DNA of 64,000 nucleotides from assembly GCA_023238725.1 (NCBI GenBank), contig CM041540.1, forward strand, positions 6,020,708 through 6,084,707. The letters are read 5' to 3'. Under the pieces are notes generated by a model. It was given only the letters and a program-made list of their open reading frames with translations, was not told the DNA's origin and did not search any database. The DNA is from Scortum barcoo (taxonomy: Eukaryota > Chordata > Actinopteri > Centrarchiformes > Terapontidae). How positions within the stretch are numbered: position 1 is the stretch's first letter; every line of letters starts with the position of its first letter. Positions 12,702-24,926 of the stretch are shown here, in pieces. The position numbers were made by a program, and so were the translations under genes.

Positions 12702-13369
12702 TCCAAGGAGTCCATCTTCTGTACCGTTTATCCTGCCTTACAGGGTCACGGGGTGCTGGAGCCTATCCCAGCTGTCATTGGGCCAAAGGCGGGGCACACC
12801 CCCGGACTGGTCGCCAGTTGGTCGCAGGGGGAAGGGATGAGGGGGTGATATGCAGATATGCAGCAACGAGCCCTGGGTTGGGATCGAACCCGCTGAATGG
12901 GGGTTCGTCTCTACATCAAGACCTGGCTGGCCCATTAGGCAATGGCAAATGCTAAGGAAGCATCGGTTGTGCTGCATCAGTTATCTCGCACAGTGTACTG
13001 TTAAGTTGATAACTTGCTTCTGAGCGATTAGCCTCAACCATGCTATGCTAATCAGTAAATAAGCAGTTTTATATTTCTGTAGTTGGGCGGCATGGAGGGC
13101 TTTTCCCTCCTTTCTATATCAGATTTTTAGCCCTAGTTGTTTGTTGTGTTACAGTTCATATTGTCTAAAGCATGTTAATTGTTTTAAACTTTACATCAGT
13201 GTTAAAGTACACACTGTGTGTAATTTTGTAAGCGTATGTAAATCGCCGATGGAGGGGGGCGCCATATAAAATCTCACCTAGGGTGCCACATTTGGTAGGG
13301 CCGGCTCTGTCTACATCCATAGGCGTGCGCTCATCTAGTTGAGCTATCCGGCCGCCTCCAAGGAGTCCA
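12702..13369 (-). mobile_element. tRNA-derived SINE with LINE-type tail, interrupted by a hAT element
   Basis: A 13-bp direct repeat, tccaaggagtcca, at 12702-12714 and 13357-13369 is the target-site duplication. Read on the minus strand from 13356, the element begins with a tRNA-like head containing an A-box-like TAGCTCAACTAG. A B-box-like GGGTTCGATCC follows at 12881-12891, then CTGCATATCACCCCCTC. It ends in the common teleost LINE/SINE tail (TGGGATAGGCTCCAGCACCC ... GATAAACGGTACAGAAGATGGA) at 12715. Removing the nested 392-bp insert and one copy of its duplication leaves about 242 bp, a normal SINE length. The tail resembles LINE 3' ends used by such SINEs for retrotransposition; that link is from family knowledge. 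Confidence 0.85.
12918..13309. mobile_element. non-autonomous hAT-type element nested in the SINE
   Basis: A 392-bp insert sits between the A box and B box of the SINE and is flanked by an 8-bp duplication, tctacatc, at 12910-12917 and 13310-13317. Eight-base duplications are the hallmark of the hAT superfamily. The right end, read inward on the minus strand, is CAGAGCCGGCCCTACC, a typical hAT CAG-type terminus. The left end (AAGACCTGGCTGGCCCATTA) is a decayed copy of the same inverted repeat. There is no transposase frame. Internal GGGCGGCATGGAGGG and GGGGGGCGCC match a common teleost hAT non-autonomous family as I remember it. Confidence 0.8.
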
Positions 13370-14516
13370 ACAAATTGAAAATCACTGCGCATATTTTGAT
13401 TGAACATTTGAATTTAGGTCGTCTCTGTATTTTGTTTTAATAAGACGTGTATGGCTGCAAGGGCAAGTGAGAAATGGCCTTGTGGGGGTAAGGGAGTCGT
13501 GTCCCACTGGTATGTAGAAAAGGTAAAAGATAATGTTGTTCCCCTAAACTAACTCAGAACCAGACAGGAGGGTCACTATGTCTGTTTCTTGTGAAATTAC
13601 ACCAAAGATTTTGACCGTTCTGTTTTCCTTGCTCATCCTTGCTCACTACACAGGAAAAACAGTCTGATACTGATATAGAAATGTCAACATAACAACAATA
13701 TAAAGCGGTGTGTTACTGTTTCATTCCATCTGCTCGGGTCTTTTTTTCACTGTCTGGAGGTGGTTGTTGTTGTTGTCGCTAGTCAAAACGTACACATGCT
13801 CATGGATGGCAGCTGTCTGAGTGCATGTCCTTTAACTTTCTGTGTCCTGTGTTTTACTAGACGTCCAATATGCAGCGGCTGGTTGAAGAGTTAAAACTCA
13901 AAATACATTCATTCAAAAAGTCTGAGGAGGCGGTGTATTTGCATTAAATTGCTCCTCCTCCTACTTCCTACATTCCTTGTGTGGGAATCTCTGCTGCACC
14001 TCCTCAGCAAAACCTCACATCAAAGTTATTAATTCATACATTCACATACAACCATATGTTGTTATGATTAAACCCCCCTATCGACAATCAGCCAGTCACA
14101 GCACCGTGGAGCGATACAGAACGTGCTCTATAGATTTAAGACTTTTAGAAGAGATGCCAAAGCTCCGTATCAGCCTAGTGTGGGCTCTCTTTAATCCACC
14201 AGAGTCCCCAGAATTGCTATATAGCCTCTGTGTGGCGTGTGAGCACAAATTGGCCGTAAACCTGCATAGCTACAGGAAACAGCTGTTTGTTTTTATATTT
14301 AATAGTGATGGTTAAGTATACAAGGCAGCAGTGAGGGGGTTCTTAAATGATGGATAAGCAAAGGGGAAGCCAAGCAGTCTTTCTACTGGATGCAGACCTA
14401 TCTTACTGTGCTGTATCACAGGATTTTACTGCATTGTGATTTAAACATATTTGTATACCATAGCTGCCTGATTGTGCTCAGCTGAACTGTTTATGTTGCA
14501 GTGCTTTGTTAGCGAT
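13370..14516. other. intergenic, no gene recognised
   Basis: Includes a small TTG microsatellite near 13760-13775 and a 112-codon open frame (13977-14315, + strand) without recognisable similarity. Nothing else supported. Confidence 0.65.
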
Positions 14517-14616
14517 TGTGAATCTTCCTGGCCAACTTGCAGAACCAGATCCTTTCACAAAGACTTAAGAAGGACTTCTGTCAGCCGTTTCTTTTAGTCA
14601 AGATGAATGACGGCAG
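14517..14616 (+). repeat. direct repeat pair, copy A (~100 bp)
   Basis: Aligns without gaps to 16867-16966 at about 82 of 100 positions by hand count, with a perfect 21-base core at 14558-14578. Most differences are transitions. The two copies lie 2,350 bases apart in the same orientation within gene-free DNA. It does not resemble a transposon end or SINE that I know. It could be a duplicated non-coding regulatory element or two copies of a decayed repeat. Confidence 0.8.
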
Positions 14617-16866
14617 CTGAGTTCTCAGATGTGACTGCGAGTCTCTCTTCCCTCCCCCTCGTCGTTTTCTCTACATCTGTGTCGCGCAGGAAAAGAGAAG
14701 TTAGAGAGAGAACGACGGAGAAAAGACTGGGTTGGAAATTTACATCATTATCAGTGTCTCCAAAGTCCAATGAGCAGCTATAGAAGGCAGCAGCAGGCAT
14801 TTAAAAGCAGGCAGTTGTGCTCTGACATGCTCACATACCCGAGAATAAGCATAAATCTCTTATGGGCTATTTACTTATCAGTCCCTCTTTGTTTGTACTC
14901 GGGGCCAATGTGCGATGAGCCCGATCCAAATCCCTCTAGGTGCCTTAGCGCAAATGTTCTCAGCTGAACAGCCATTTGCAGAGAAATCGATGCAACCACA
15001 ATGCTATTAGGAACATTTTAATTGGATGTAAAAGCTGATTCATTATAACTGTTATGACGGCTGAGCACGTTGAATGCAGCGTGGCTGCCAGCCATGGTTG
15101 TGCGTGCCACTGAGGCCGCAGACACAGCCCGGGTAATATGTCTGAAGACGCCACGCCTGCATTGCATCCTGACGTCCTGTTCCCCAATTTTGAAATATGT
15201 CTGATCATCCACATAACTCTATTCTAAACTTTTCTGCAGATCCAGATGGAGATTCAACAAACAGGTGCCCAATATGACATCCACTGGGTCCCATATAATG
15301 TGAACAGTTACATGGACACTAATGATAAAGTCATATTCTTGTTGAAGAATGAAAAGAAATACATAATTAAAGATGATACATAATATAAAATAACATAGCT
15401 GATAGATGATAACCCAGGAGGAGCTCTTTTTACTCAACATAACAAATCCATAGTCATTTTCTGTGATTGAAAATTCAGCTCATGCCCACCACAGTCGTAA
15501 AGAATGTGTTGCAGGTAATCATCATTCCAATGAACCCCTGAAACCTTTGTGCTACCTTCCTAGATCCTGTAATCAATTCATAAGTACAGGGCACTCTGTT
15601 CCATGTAGCAGGTTAATGATCCAATCAATAGGTTGATGCAAAGTGAAATTAGATGCTTTGTTTGCTTATTTGATTTTGTAGAGGTGAAAGTCTTTTTTTC
15701 ACACAAGTTCCATGTAAAACAAACAACTCCAGCTGTGAACTCCATTACAATATTCAGTTAACACCTCACTCCTTGTATAAAAGTTAGCAGACAGGGCCAC
15801 AATGCTGAGGTGCTGTTCAACTATATGTTAGCATCGGCCTGGCATGTTATTTAAGGTGCAGAGTATGATCGCAGGGGACAGAAATGCTGAAGAAACAATC
15901 ATGTGCAGAGAGGCATCTCAGAAAATCAAGCACAGGGGCTATAGGCTATGACAGACTGTCCTGAGGTACACTTTTGTCAGGCAAAAAAACCCCCAAAAAG
16001 ATCAAGTGAAAGTGGCTGAGTTACACTCCTGTCACCACAATTGGATTTTTGAGGAGTGGGCTAAAAGTGCTGCCTGGTGCAAATATTGGTTTCTGTTGTG
16101 ACATATTGATGGCAGGGTGACAATTGGGTGTAAACAGCAGGAATCCGTGGATCTGCTGTGTCTGGTGCAAACGATGCAGGTTTTAAAGATCTTGTTTTGT
16201 ACCATGATCGCCACGGAAACCTTAACATTGTTGCTGACCACATACACTTCATGGTCGCGGTTGACGATTTTATCTGTGTGCTTCCGGAGATAGCTATAAA
16301 AAGCTTTAAAAGTGAACATGACAGTGGAAAGCAATGGGATGTGTGAATTGTCCGCAACAAAATAGAACAGCAGAATTTGTTGAACCAGAACTTTTATACT
16401 GAAAGCAAACCAAAATGAACACTAACATATGTTCATTTTAAACTGAATTAATGTGTGTACTTCAGGAGTGGTGGAGAATTATCGGAGAGCATTATTGCCC
16501 GAATCTGTGGCTATACAAAGTTCTTTTAGCTCATTATTTTGGTTTCATGGCACACTTAAGTCAGTCCAGGCAGAAGCAGGCAGCCATTTACATTAGAAAA
16601 TCTCAGAAAGACTCACTGTGCATTACCTACAGCTGGCCAGAAACACAACTCCAGTTGACCGGGGGCACGGTCATCCTGGAAGAGACCCCTCCCATGAGAA
16701 TAGAAATGTTTCATCATAAAATAAAGGTGATCATTCAGAACAGCTTCGTATTGATTTGAACCTTCGCTTTTAGGGGACAAGTGTACCCAAACCAAGCCAG
16801 AAAAGTGCCACGCAGCTATACTACTGCGACTTCAAAAAGTGGCCACTCATTGTATTTAACAACAGC
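14617..16866. other. spacer between the two direct-repeat copies
   Basis: About 2.2 kb without a recognisable gene. Overlapping open frames of about 100 codons on the minus strand at 16032-16360, with a 62-codon plus-strand frame inside, show no family I recognise. Confidence 0.6.
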
Positions 16867-16966
16867 TGTGAACTTTCCAGGCCAACTCGCTGTACCGTAT
16901 CTTTTCGCAAAGACTTAAGAAGGACTTCCATCGGCCATTTCTCTTAGTCAAAATGAATGAGGGCAC
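16867..16966 (+). repeat. direct repeat pair, copy B (~100 bp)
   Basis: Partner of 14517-14616. The identical 21-base core is at 16908-16928. Similarity continues weakly downstream with small gaps: a CTCAGATG word is shared at about 14614-14621 plus 10 and at 16982-16989. Confidence 0.8.
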
Positions 16967-17940
16967 CGCACCCTCTCAGGGCTCAGATGGAGTGTGAGTA
17001 GGTCTGTAGCCCGTGGTGCTGTGAAATCATTGAAGGATCTTCTTTGTTTTTCCTATTGATTCATTTATTTTCTCAAGGCACTGTTTGTCTGTCTGTGGCG
17101 GAGTGATAGAGGGAACTGAGTGACTAATAGCGCAGGTAACACTTGAGGCTAAGACCAAGTCCATTACGACAGGGCTGATGTCTCCACTTGTGTCATCCCC
17201 TTTGAATAATGTCAGCACCTGCCATGCATTATGATCATATCTCTTCTTCTTCGGCATCCGATGGCATTACGTCTCCGTCGTCTCTTTTGTCTTAGTAGGA
17301 GCAAGGGAGGACTGAATAAGAGGGCCACACTCGCTGCAGCCCTCCCCACCTCCTGATATATACTGTTTAATTAATGGACACACAAAGTCTTCCATACTAT
17401 TTTAATGGGAGTTTCTGATGTTTGTGGTTTCGACTGTGTGAAAAAGACACAAAGCAATTGCCGTAGATCTTCTCATCAACTGAGAAAGAGCACTCCAACG
17501 TAAATGCAACAACATGACAGAGAGGACTTTCAGGAGCTTAATCATGGAGGACCATTGTGGCCTCAGTGGCAGAGTGTTGCCTCATTAAGAGCAGCACAGT
17601 GAGCACATTAATGTCCTTCATACACTGATACACTCCTTTACACTGTGGTTCAGTTGCAGACAAACACAACAAAAGTCTTCCCTGAATTTTTGCGAAAAAT
17701 TAAAATGCAGACAGCACAGAGGAAAACCCTGCCCCCGAGGGTGAAAGGAAAGGGCTTGATCAGTGTTCATGTACAGCGTATGTGTGAAAAGTTTTTTTTT
17801 TTTTTTTTTCATTTTAAGCGGATGAATGAAGAGAGCGATGAATCCTCCTGACAGTCTTAGACAGGCTGTATGTCACAGCATTGATCAAGTCATTAAACGG
17901 TTAGTGGAGTGTTGTTTATCATGGTTATTCTGTTAATAAA
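16967..17940. other. intergenic, no gene recognised
   Basis: Holds an 18-base T run at 17792-17809. No coding or mobile element recognised before the gypsy-like fragments that follow. Confidence 0.6.
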
Positions 17941-18210
17941 GTGGACCATTTTTATTGTGCTGCAAGTCCAAGGTGTCAGTTGCACAGGGTCCCGTTACAC
18001 CGGCCAGGAGCTGTCCTGAGGAGGAGGCTGCATAAAGCATGGCGGAGGAAGAGTACTTCGTCATCTGGTGAGCGGTCGACACTCTATCGTGTTACCGGGC
18101 ACCCATTTACCTGTTTATCTGATCATGCTCTGCTTCAGTGGGTCTTCCACATGAAGGATACTACTCCTATCCTCGTTGATTTATGGTTTTGGAACTTAAC
18201 AATTACATAA
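17941..18210 (+). pseudogene. decayed Ty3/gypsy-like RNase H fragment
   Basis: The frame at 18100-18192 reads HPFTCLSDHALLQWVFHMKD and continues TTPILVDLW. This matches the gypsy-type RNase H pattern TDHxxLQW...MKDxxxxxxxW at the expected spacing. The rest of the 89-codon frame is not recognisable. An alternative is the C-terminal SDH motif of an L1/Tx1-type endonuclease, but the LQW and MKD residues favour gypsy. Only a fragment is present, without LTRs. Confidence 0.5.
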
Positions 18211-18390
18211 AGTAATCCACAAGCAAGGAAAGGTGATGTCGTTGCTGCACTTGGTAACTCAATTGCAGAGAGGCTTATGTGCTCCCTTACCAAAGTCTGG
18301 GTACTGTGATTTTGTAGAGAGATGGTTGTTGAGTCTTCATGTGCATATGCAGACTTCTGCACTCTTTAAAGAAGCTTTCTGTCAAGACTG

Positions 18391-18525
18391 ATGTAGGATA
18401 TATATGGGGATGATATCATACATAGTGACAACTATCAAGTACACCAAGTGTTGTAGGAAGAGCTTGACTTCCTTAAGATTAACTGGGCCACAGTCAACCC
18501 AGAGAAGTGTGTTTTGTTAAGTTTT
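18391..18525 (+). pseudogene. decayed Ty3/gypsy-like reverse transcriptase (YxDD) fragment
   Basis: One frame reads DIYGDDIIHSDN, has an in-frame stop at 18454-18456, and continues ELDFLKINWATVNPEKCVLL. Gypsy reverse transcriptases have YxDDIxxxS ... H ... L ... TVNPxKC in this order, so the catalytic YxDD (18403-18414) and the following helix are recognisable. Stops at 18394-18396 and 18454-18456 make it non-functional. Confidence 0.55.
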
Positions 18526-18761
18526 TATGATACTGTCTTCAATATCTGTAACTTGCAACTGTATGGTTATGGTATCATACAGGTAAGTGAAAGATCATGA
18601 TTATGGCAAAGAAATGGTAATGGCCTGGTTACTCTCTTTTTTCATTCCTGACCCAACCACATCTTTCACTTTTTCATGTACAACACAATGAATGCCTCTG
18701 AGGAGAGACTGTTAGTACTGTAAGTATGTTAGGTAAAGGTTGTCCTATTGTATGACTACAG

Positions 18762-18822
18762 GCTTTTCATTTTCTAGTTTTTGCCATTCGGAACAGTGAT
18801 AAACACATTTGCCTTTAGTTGA
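18762..18822 (+). pseudogene. decayed gypsy-like reverse transcriptase LPFG fragment
   Basis: AFHFLV (18762-18779) followed after one extra T by LPFGTVINTFAFS (18781-18819) resembles the conserved FxVLPFGLxNAPxxF block of gypsy reverse transcriptase. In an intact element this block precedes YxDD by about 35 codons; here it lies about 370 bases downstream of it. Confidence 0.4.
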
Positions 18823-18829
18823 GTTTGGA

Positions 18830-21800
18830 GTCATGTACGACCTCATCACATTGAATCATACTTAACCCTTCAGACAACTACAATACTTGACTGGGACTGT
18901 GGACATATTTCTGTTATGGTTAAAAACACAGCCATTATTAAGATTTGTGAAGTGGCACAAAGTCTTGTCTCTGGCATGAGACTTGACTTCAGAGTTTGAA
19001 TGAACGTAATTCTAAGGGATATTGTTTGGACATGGGAAGAGTCTTGGGAAGAACTCAGCTGGAGCTTGTGTTGGAGACCTATTGACCTATGACACAGAGT
19101 GAAGGATTATTATAGAGGCTGGTTGATCAGGGGACCTGCCCATCCAAGGAGGAGCAGTTGCCACAAGTTATAGGAGTCTCAGATTAATTTGGTTTTCGTT
19201 CATCATATAGCTATGGGCAAGTTACTGCTGCTGGTTGTACCCAGAAAGCACAGGAGGCTGGTGTACTGCCTACTCCATTCCAGCCACAACTAGTGTAGCA
19301 GAACTCCTAGCCTTAATGTAAGAAAGACAAAAACGGTGAGTTATTAATAATTTCTTGTAGCAGTATCTGTTGAGAAGGCAGAGCCACACCTGAATTTCCC
19401 ACAAGCGGCACCACTGCAGTTCAGATCATTGTCCAGATACACAGTATCTTCTAAGTTTCACAGACTTGAGGAATAAGAAAACTTCCAGCATTGACCATTA
19501 GATTTCTGAAATAGATCCCATACTGCCGGCAGAAGGTAGCGAGGTTTCGGGCTCACATCAGGAAGATTCATCGATATGGAGGCCCCGGGGACTTCCACTC
19601 AAAGCTGTCAGACAGATCGCAGCCAATTATAGGGCTTTTTTCAAATTATCTCTGAGTCCTAAACATCCCCATGCTCTGTCAGAGCTGGCACTAGCTGCAG
19701 TGGCTAATGGCTGCTGGCAGCCGGGGCACTTGTTTAACCCATCAGCAAAAGCTTCTCAGGGGGACTGATTATGCTTGTTTGCATCTGTCTTCTTTTCCCT
19801 TTACTTGCCGGATGGAATTAGAGGGAACCACAATGGGCGCCATAGCAGGCCGCCGAATGGCGGGCTAAAATTACAATGTCAAGCCCAAATGATGGCAGAA
19901 GCTTGGAGTGTACAAATTAAAAGGAGGAAGTAAAGTATTTACTCGCTCCAGTGGTCTTTGTGCAAAGTGACAGCGGTGCAAATACCTGTACACCTTAATT
20001 TTCCTTCTTGTTCTTTAAGTGAGAGTTTAGCTTTTCCTCCAGGCTTGGGGGGTAATTCAGTTGCAATCTTTTGAGAAGAATAGATGATGTGCACTCTATT
20101 AACCTTTTCAGTACCTTAGTCCTTTACTGTACACTTTATGAATATCAATGCTGCATCCTACCACAGTCTTTGCCTTTATTGCAGTCTTGTACTGTAATGG
20201 TTGTCAAGGAACAATAGAAAAATGATGACAGTTGGATATGCTAAGTTTTCTTTGTTGTAAGCGACTGATGGAAAAAGGTTGTCTGCAGGCTAAATTAAAT
20301 GTTTTGGGTGGCAACTAAAGTCTAGTCGGTCTGTTTCATATGGAGCCTCGGGTTTGGTGTGATGCCAATGAAATCAATATGTTGGTTTTGGTTGTTGGAT
20401 GGTTGTATTTCACTTTTGTTTGAGTTAGGCACCACAATGCACGCAGGTGTTTAATTTGAAAAGAATTGCCATTTTTAATCACATTGTTTTTGTAGGGTTT
20501 TGCTCTCGTTAGCATCACTGAGGAGTGTTCTTAGTGAACGGCTTGTGGCTTACAAAACTGCTAATCACCTTTTAATGGATGATATGCAAATTGGAAATGG
20601 ATTTCTGAGTATTTGTTCGTTCACTTCTCTTTAAATATTTTAATATAGAAGTAGTACTCTGAATTAGACATAAAGGTAAGGTTGTGCCAATATCAATATT
20701 GAGAGTACATTTCTCAAACTTAAGGCTATAGACTTATGTTGAATAGCATGGCTCCAAAGGACTACTGACTGGGGTCTGTATGTATTGTATTTAGGAGATA
20801 TTGCTATCGTCTGTGTCCCAGTTTCATAATAATTTAATGCAGTATGATGTATACCAATTGTCAATTTACTTTTCTCTTACTCTTTTCTAATATACGAAAT
20901 CAATGCTCTTGTACCATTTCGCTTTTACAGGAAATATGTATAATATGAAATATTGCTTTCCCAAAGATTTTAAATCCTTGTTAGGGCTCAACATATATAT
21001 GTTCGGTCTCTAAGAATTTCCTGGAGTTGATTCACCACCATCTATAGTTTGTCATTGTGTTTTGCAGACATGAGTTACTCCAATTATTTCCTTTTGTGAG
21101 CTCCATTGTGAGAGAACAGTCAACACCACACTTAAGCATCAGGCATTTCAGAATGCATGCTGACTTTTTGATTGTACATAATTTAAGTGTAAACACGACA
21201 TACTCAAAACCATCTTTAGAATAGTATGTAGTGTGGAATTGGGACACAGCTGTCAATTCCAGTGATTGCTTAGATTGAGGACACCTAATTTAGTGGTCAC
21301 ATGGGATGATTAAAGTTTATTTATATCACCTGGGAAATTGTGCCACTTGAGAGTGACGATGACTTGTTGTAGAAAAGTTTTTTGAATCCCATTTCCATGA
21401 AGCAAACAATCAGAGAAGCATCTGTCCATCATTTATTGTGATGGATATTATAACTGATTGAGTCTCAGAGGATATCCGTGGCTGGGCAGTGTTAGATACA
21501 GCTAATAAAATAAGACAGAACAACCAGAAATGATGTGTCACTTTACCATCTCGTTTAATCAAGTCTTTGAGATAGATGATCAGAAGCTTCTCTCTTCAGC
21601 CTAATGAGATATTTGAGAAACTTTCAACAGATTAAACATCTGAGGGATGGTGACAGAAGATCCTCAGTCACATTTCCTGTATTGATATCTGCAGATGCGC
21701 TACAGAAACTAATTGGCTGCGACAGAAGTTTTATTATTGCTTCAAGTCATAGTAGACCAAGCGGTTGACCTTTTATCTAAAGAACATGTGTGAAGGACTT

Positions 21801-24626
21801 TCTCACTGTGTCCTCTCAACATGCCTCCTTCTCGGTGTTTTGTTAACTTTTATTCACACTTCCACTGAGACTGACACTGACAGAAGGGTTGAGACACAAT
21901 TTTCCCAAGCATCCTTCTCCTAAGATTATTCATTTCTAAAATAACTTCACATTAATTCCTCATGGTTCCGCCATCTGGCTATTATCTTTACAAGTGGTGG
22001 GCAAAGCTGAACAGGAGGCATACATTTCTATTTTTTATTTAGCACGTTTCTTATGTCCAGATTTTAGAAAGTTAATGCAAACTCGAACCAGTATTTGAAG
22101 ATTAATTTAAAGACAAATGCAGCATTATGTACTGTTGACCTCCATTATGAGGTATTCGGTAATGTGGTAGGTCATCAGCCTGCTTTCCTGTCTGCAAGAC
22201 TTATGATGGGCTGATTAGACCTTATAACCATCACATGGCCCTCTCTGCCCACACTCTGACTTCTACGTGTCACATTTATCACTACAACCAGGCCATTTAG
22301 CTTCACCAGCACCTCTCCAACCACTATTTCCCAGAATCGTGTACAAACAAATTGCACTGAAACCTCCATGAAACTGTGGACAAATGGGACGGCGCAGACT
22401 CCTATAGAGACAGAGCATGTCAACATTTGACTTTTAATTTGAAGTGTGGGTAGCAAAGAGATAAATCTTGCTTCCCTCTCCTCGGCTCAGAGGCCAGTGG
22501 CTGTTTTTCGACCGAAATGGAGACTGAAACTGGTGTTGCTCTGTGCTTTAAGATGAGATAACATAAGGAAGGGAAAAAAAATACAGCAGCAGAAGGTGGA
22601 AGAGGTGTTCTCTGTTAAAAATAGAAGTTAAGATGAATAAATGGAGAAATAGCATTTCCTTAGAGGACAAAAATTTATGGAAAATTGCACTAAGAACTGC
22701 CACACATTTGTAAGGAATTACATAGAAACAGTAGTAGCAGATATGTTGTTTTCTAAATCAATATGTCATTAGTTGTACCTCCACTGGTCATTGTTTTCAA
22801 TTGCTTTCATTCCCCAAACAGCCCAGTAATTTCTCCCTGAATTAATAGTATTCTCAGCTCATTACCTACTGCAAGAATACTACTGTATCTAAATAGATTT
22901 GAAAGTCTAGTTTGCATCATCTTACTCTGACTAGCTGTAAGTCTTATTTAAAGCAGATCTATGAAACTTTTTTTTTTTTGTGCCCTTGTGGACAAAGGTG
23001 ATAGTGTCAACATTTGTTTTCATGTTCCGCTTCCCACTGTAGGACTACTTTTCCAGGAGGAGAGATGGTGACATTTGGACATTCAGTGGCAGGAATTCAG
23101 TTTCTGTTTCACAACCAGTAAAAAAAACTCCACAGAGCTTGTTTAAGCTTTTCTACACATGCCAAAGAGCCCCTTATCAGTAAATCGGTCCCTGTCATTT
23201 GAGCTAAGTGAATTTCAAACCGTAAAGTTTAATAATTATGCCTGAAAAGTTGATGACAAAATTGCACACTGATAAAAAAGTACCTGCTTGTGACGCTGCT
23301 ACACAGATGGTTGCAATCTAAAGAACAATCTGCCGCTTTGACTTTGACCGACACAGCAAGTTGGGACAATATGCTGACAGAAGAGCCACCAGCTCAGGAG
23401 AACCTGGAAACAGAACAGGTGGCTTTCAGGTGATGAGTCAGATGGAAAAAGTAAAAGGAAGGAGGGAGGGGTGGAGCTGTATTTGTTTTGCTGTCTAAGG
23501 TGTGTAAGGAGAAGGAGGGAGAGGAGAGGTGGACTTTTGAGTGTTTTTTTTTTTTTTTCTGTGAAATGTTTCAACAACAATTGGAATGACTACCATTAAA
23601 TTTGGTACAGACATTCATGATGAATTAGAACACTTTTCAGATGGCATCATCACCTGGGCAGAATTTCAGTTTGTCAAATACTTTTGGTTTGGTAGCTACA
23701 CCTGCAAAACTGTCCCATCAGCCTCAGCTGCACCTCATGTTTAGTGCTACTTAACAACTGTTTGCCACGCTAATGTGATAAATTAACCCTTCCAGGTCCC
23801 CAATCATGGTAAAGTGTACCAAAGTGAAAGAATAACTGTCAGGTAATATAGGCGATGTTAAACAATACAGGCAAAATCAAAACTATAGTAGTAACAAATG
23901 GACCAAATAGTTCAAATAGCTTAAAATGCAATGCCTCTGACATTTTTGTACAACTATTTACAAAACAATCAGTTGTCACAACAAGATGCCACAAATTATT
24001 TGTGCCACTCCAAAAAAGCTAGCAGCACTTCAGCACTTTCCTTACAATAGCCTGTTTTTACCGTTTCTTCCTGCACCAAACGTGACAACAATATTCAGGA
24101 AAAAGCATGGCGTAAATTATTTATCACAACTCTGTTTTTACTCGGCCTGTCAACACAATTTAAAAACCGGAAAATAGTTTGAAGTCCACAAGTCGAAACT
24201 GAGACTGAGACTCAGTGAGGGCAGCGTCTTACTGCTACATCATCATAAATTTGTCACATGATTTAGATGCGCCGGCGCATTCATCGACTCCATATGGTTA
24301 AGGTGGTAAACATGGTAGAAAAATATACTTAGCAATATATCTTATCATTTGCATCTTAGCGCTGTTGTCATGAACATTTTAGCATTTAGCCCAAAGCACT
24401 GTCTAACAGCATTGTGCCCAAACCCAGATTAACAACACAGATTAACAGACCCACTCGAGTATCTGTCGACACTTAACTTGCTTTGATTAGTGTTTCATTT
24501 AGTGACTATCAAAGCTCCATTTTATTAGTTTTATCTTCCTGTTGGTGTGGTTGCATATTTTATTTATGTAAATTAACAAATGCTATCAGACAACAATGTT
24601 TTTTTCCTAATAAACAGAATAATAAA
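18830..24626. other. intergenic, no gene recognised
   Basis: About 5.8 kb of AT-rich DNA without a recognisable gene. 18830-19500 could contain further decayed gypsy sequence but I cannot place any motif. 19520-19760 is more GC-balanced than its surroundings. A T-run lies at 22969-22979 and another at 23546-23559. Confidence 0.6.
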
Positions 24627-24926
24627 TAGTTGGTCCAGAGATTAGAACTTCAGCATGACTAGAAGTTTTCCAGTTGAATCCCTGCTTCAGGAGGACAGAG
24701 CTAAGTGGGGAAAGTAAGAAAGTAAGCGCTTGTCTCTCCCTCATTACCACAACTTGGTTGCCCTTGAGCAAGGCCCCTGACCCCCAAATGCTCCAGTGGA
24801 GTTTCTCAGCGACCAGCAGCTCAGCCTGGTGGTACTTGGCAGCTCTCCGAGAGTGAGTGTATAACAACAGCAGTGTTATCAGGCTGTTCCTGCAGCAAAA
24901 CTTCCACAGACAAATAAAGGTTAAAA
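24627..24926 (+). mobile_element. degenerate tRNA-derived SINE
   Basis: A decayed tRNA-like head (GTTGGTCCAGAGATTAGAAC, then the B-box-like CCAGTTGAATCCC at 24670-24682) is followed by the conserved teleost SINE body TTGCCCTTGAGCAAGGCCCC at 24758-24777 and CCCCCAAATGCTCCAGTGG. It ends in AAATAAAGGTTAAAA at about 24911-24925. This layout matches a common fish SINE family. I did not find a clear target-site duplication. The boundaries are approximate. Confidence 0.65.

Noticed and set aside
13321..13356. Possible tRNA gene on the minus strand
   Set aside because: The A-box-like head belongs to the SINE: no acceptor stem pairing, the B box is displaced by the nested element, and target-site duplications flank the unit.
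16032..16360. Overlapping ~100-codon minus-strand frames
   Set aside because: No domain recognised. The two frames overlap each other and a plus-strand frame, so at most one could be real and none has support.
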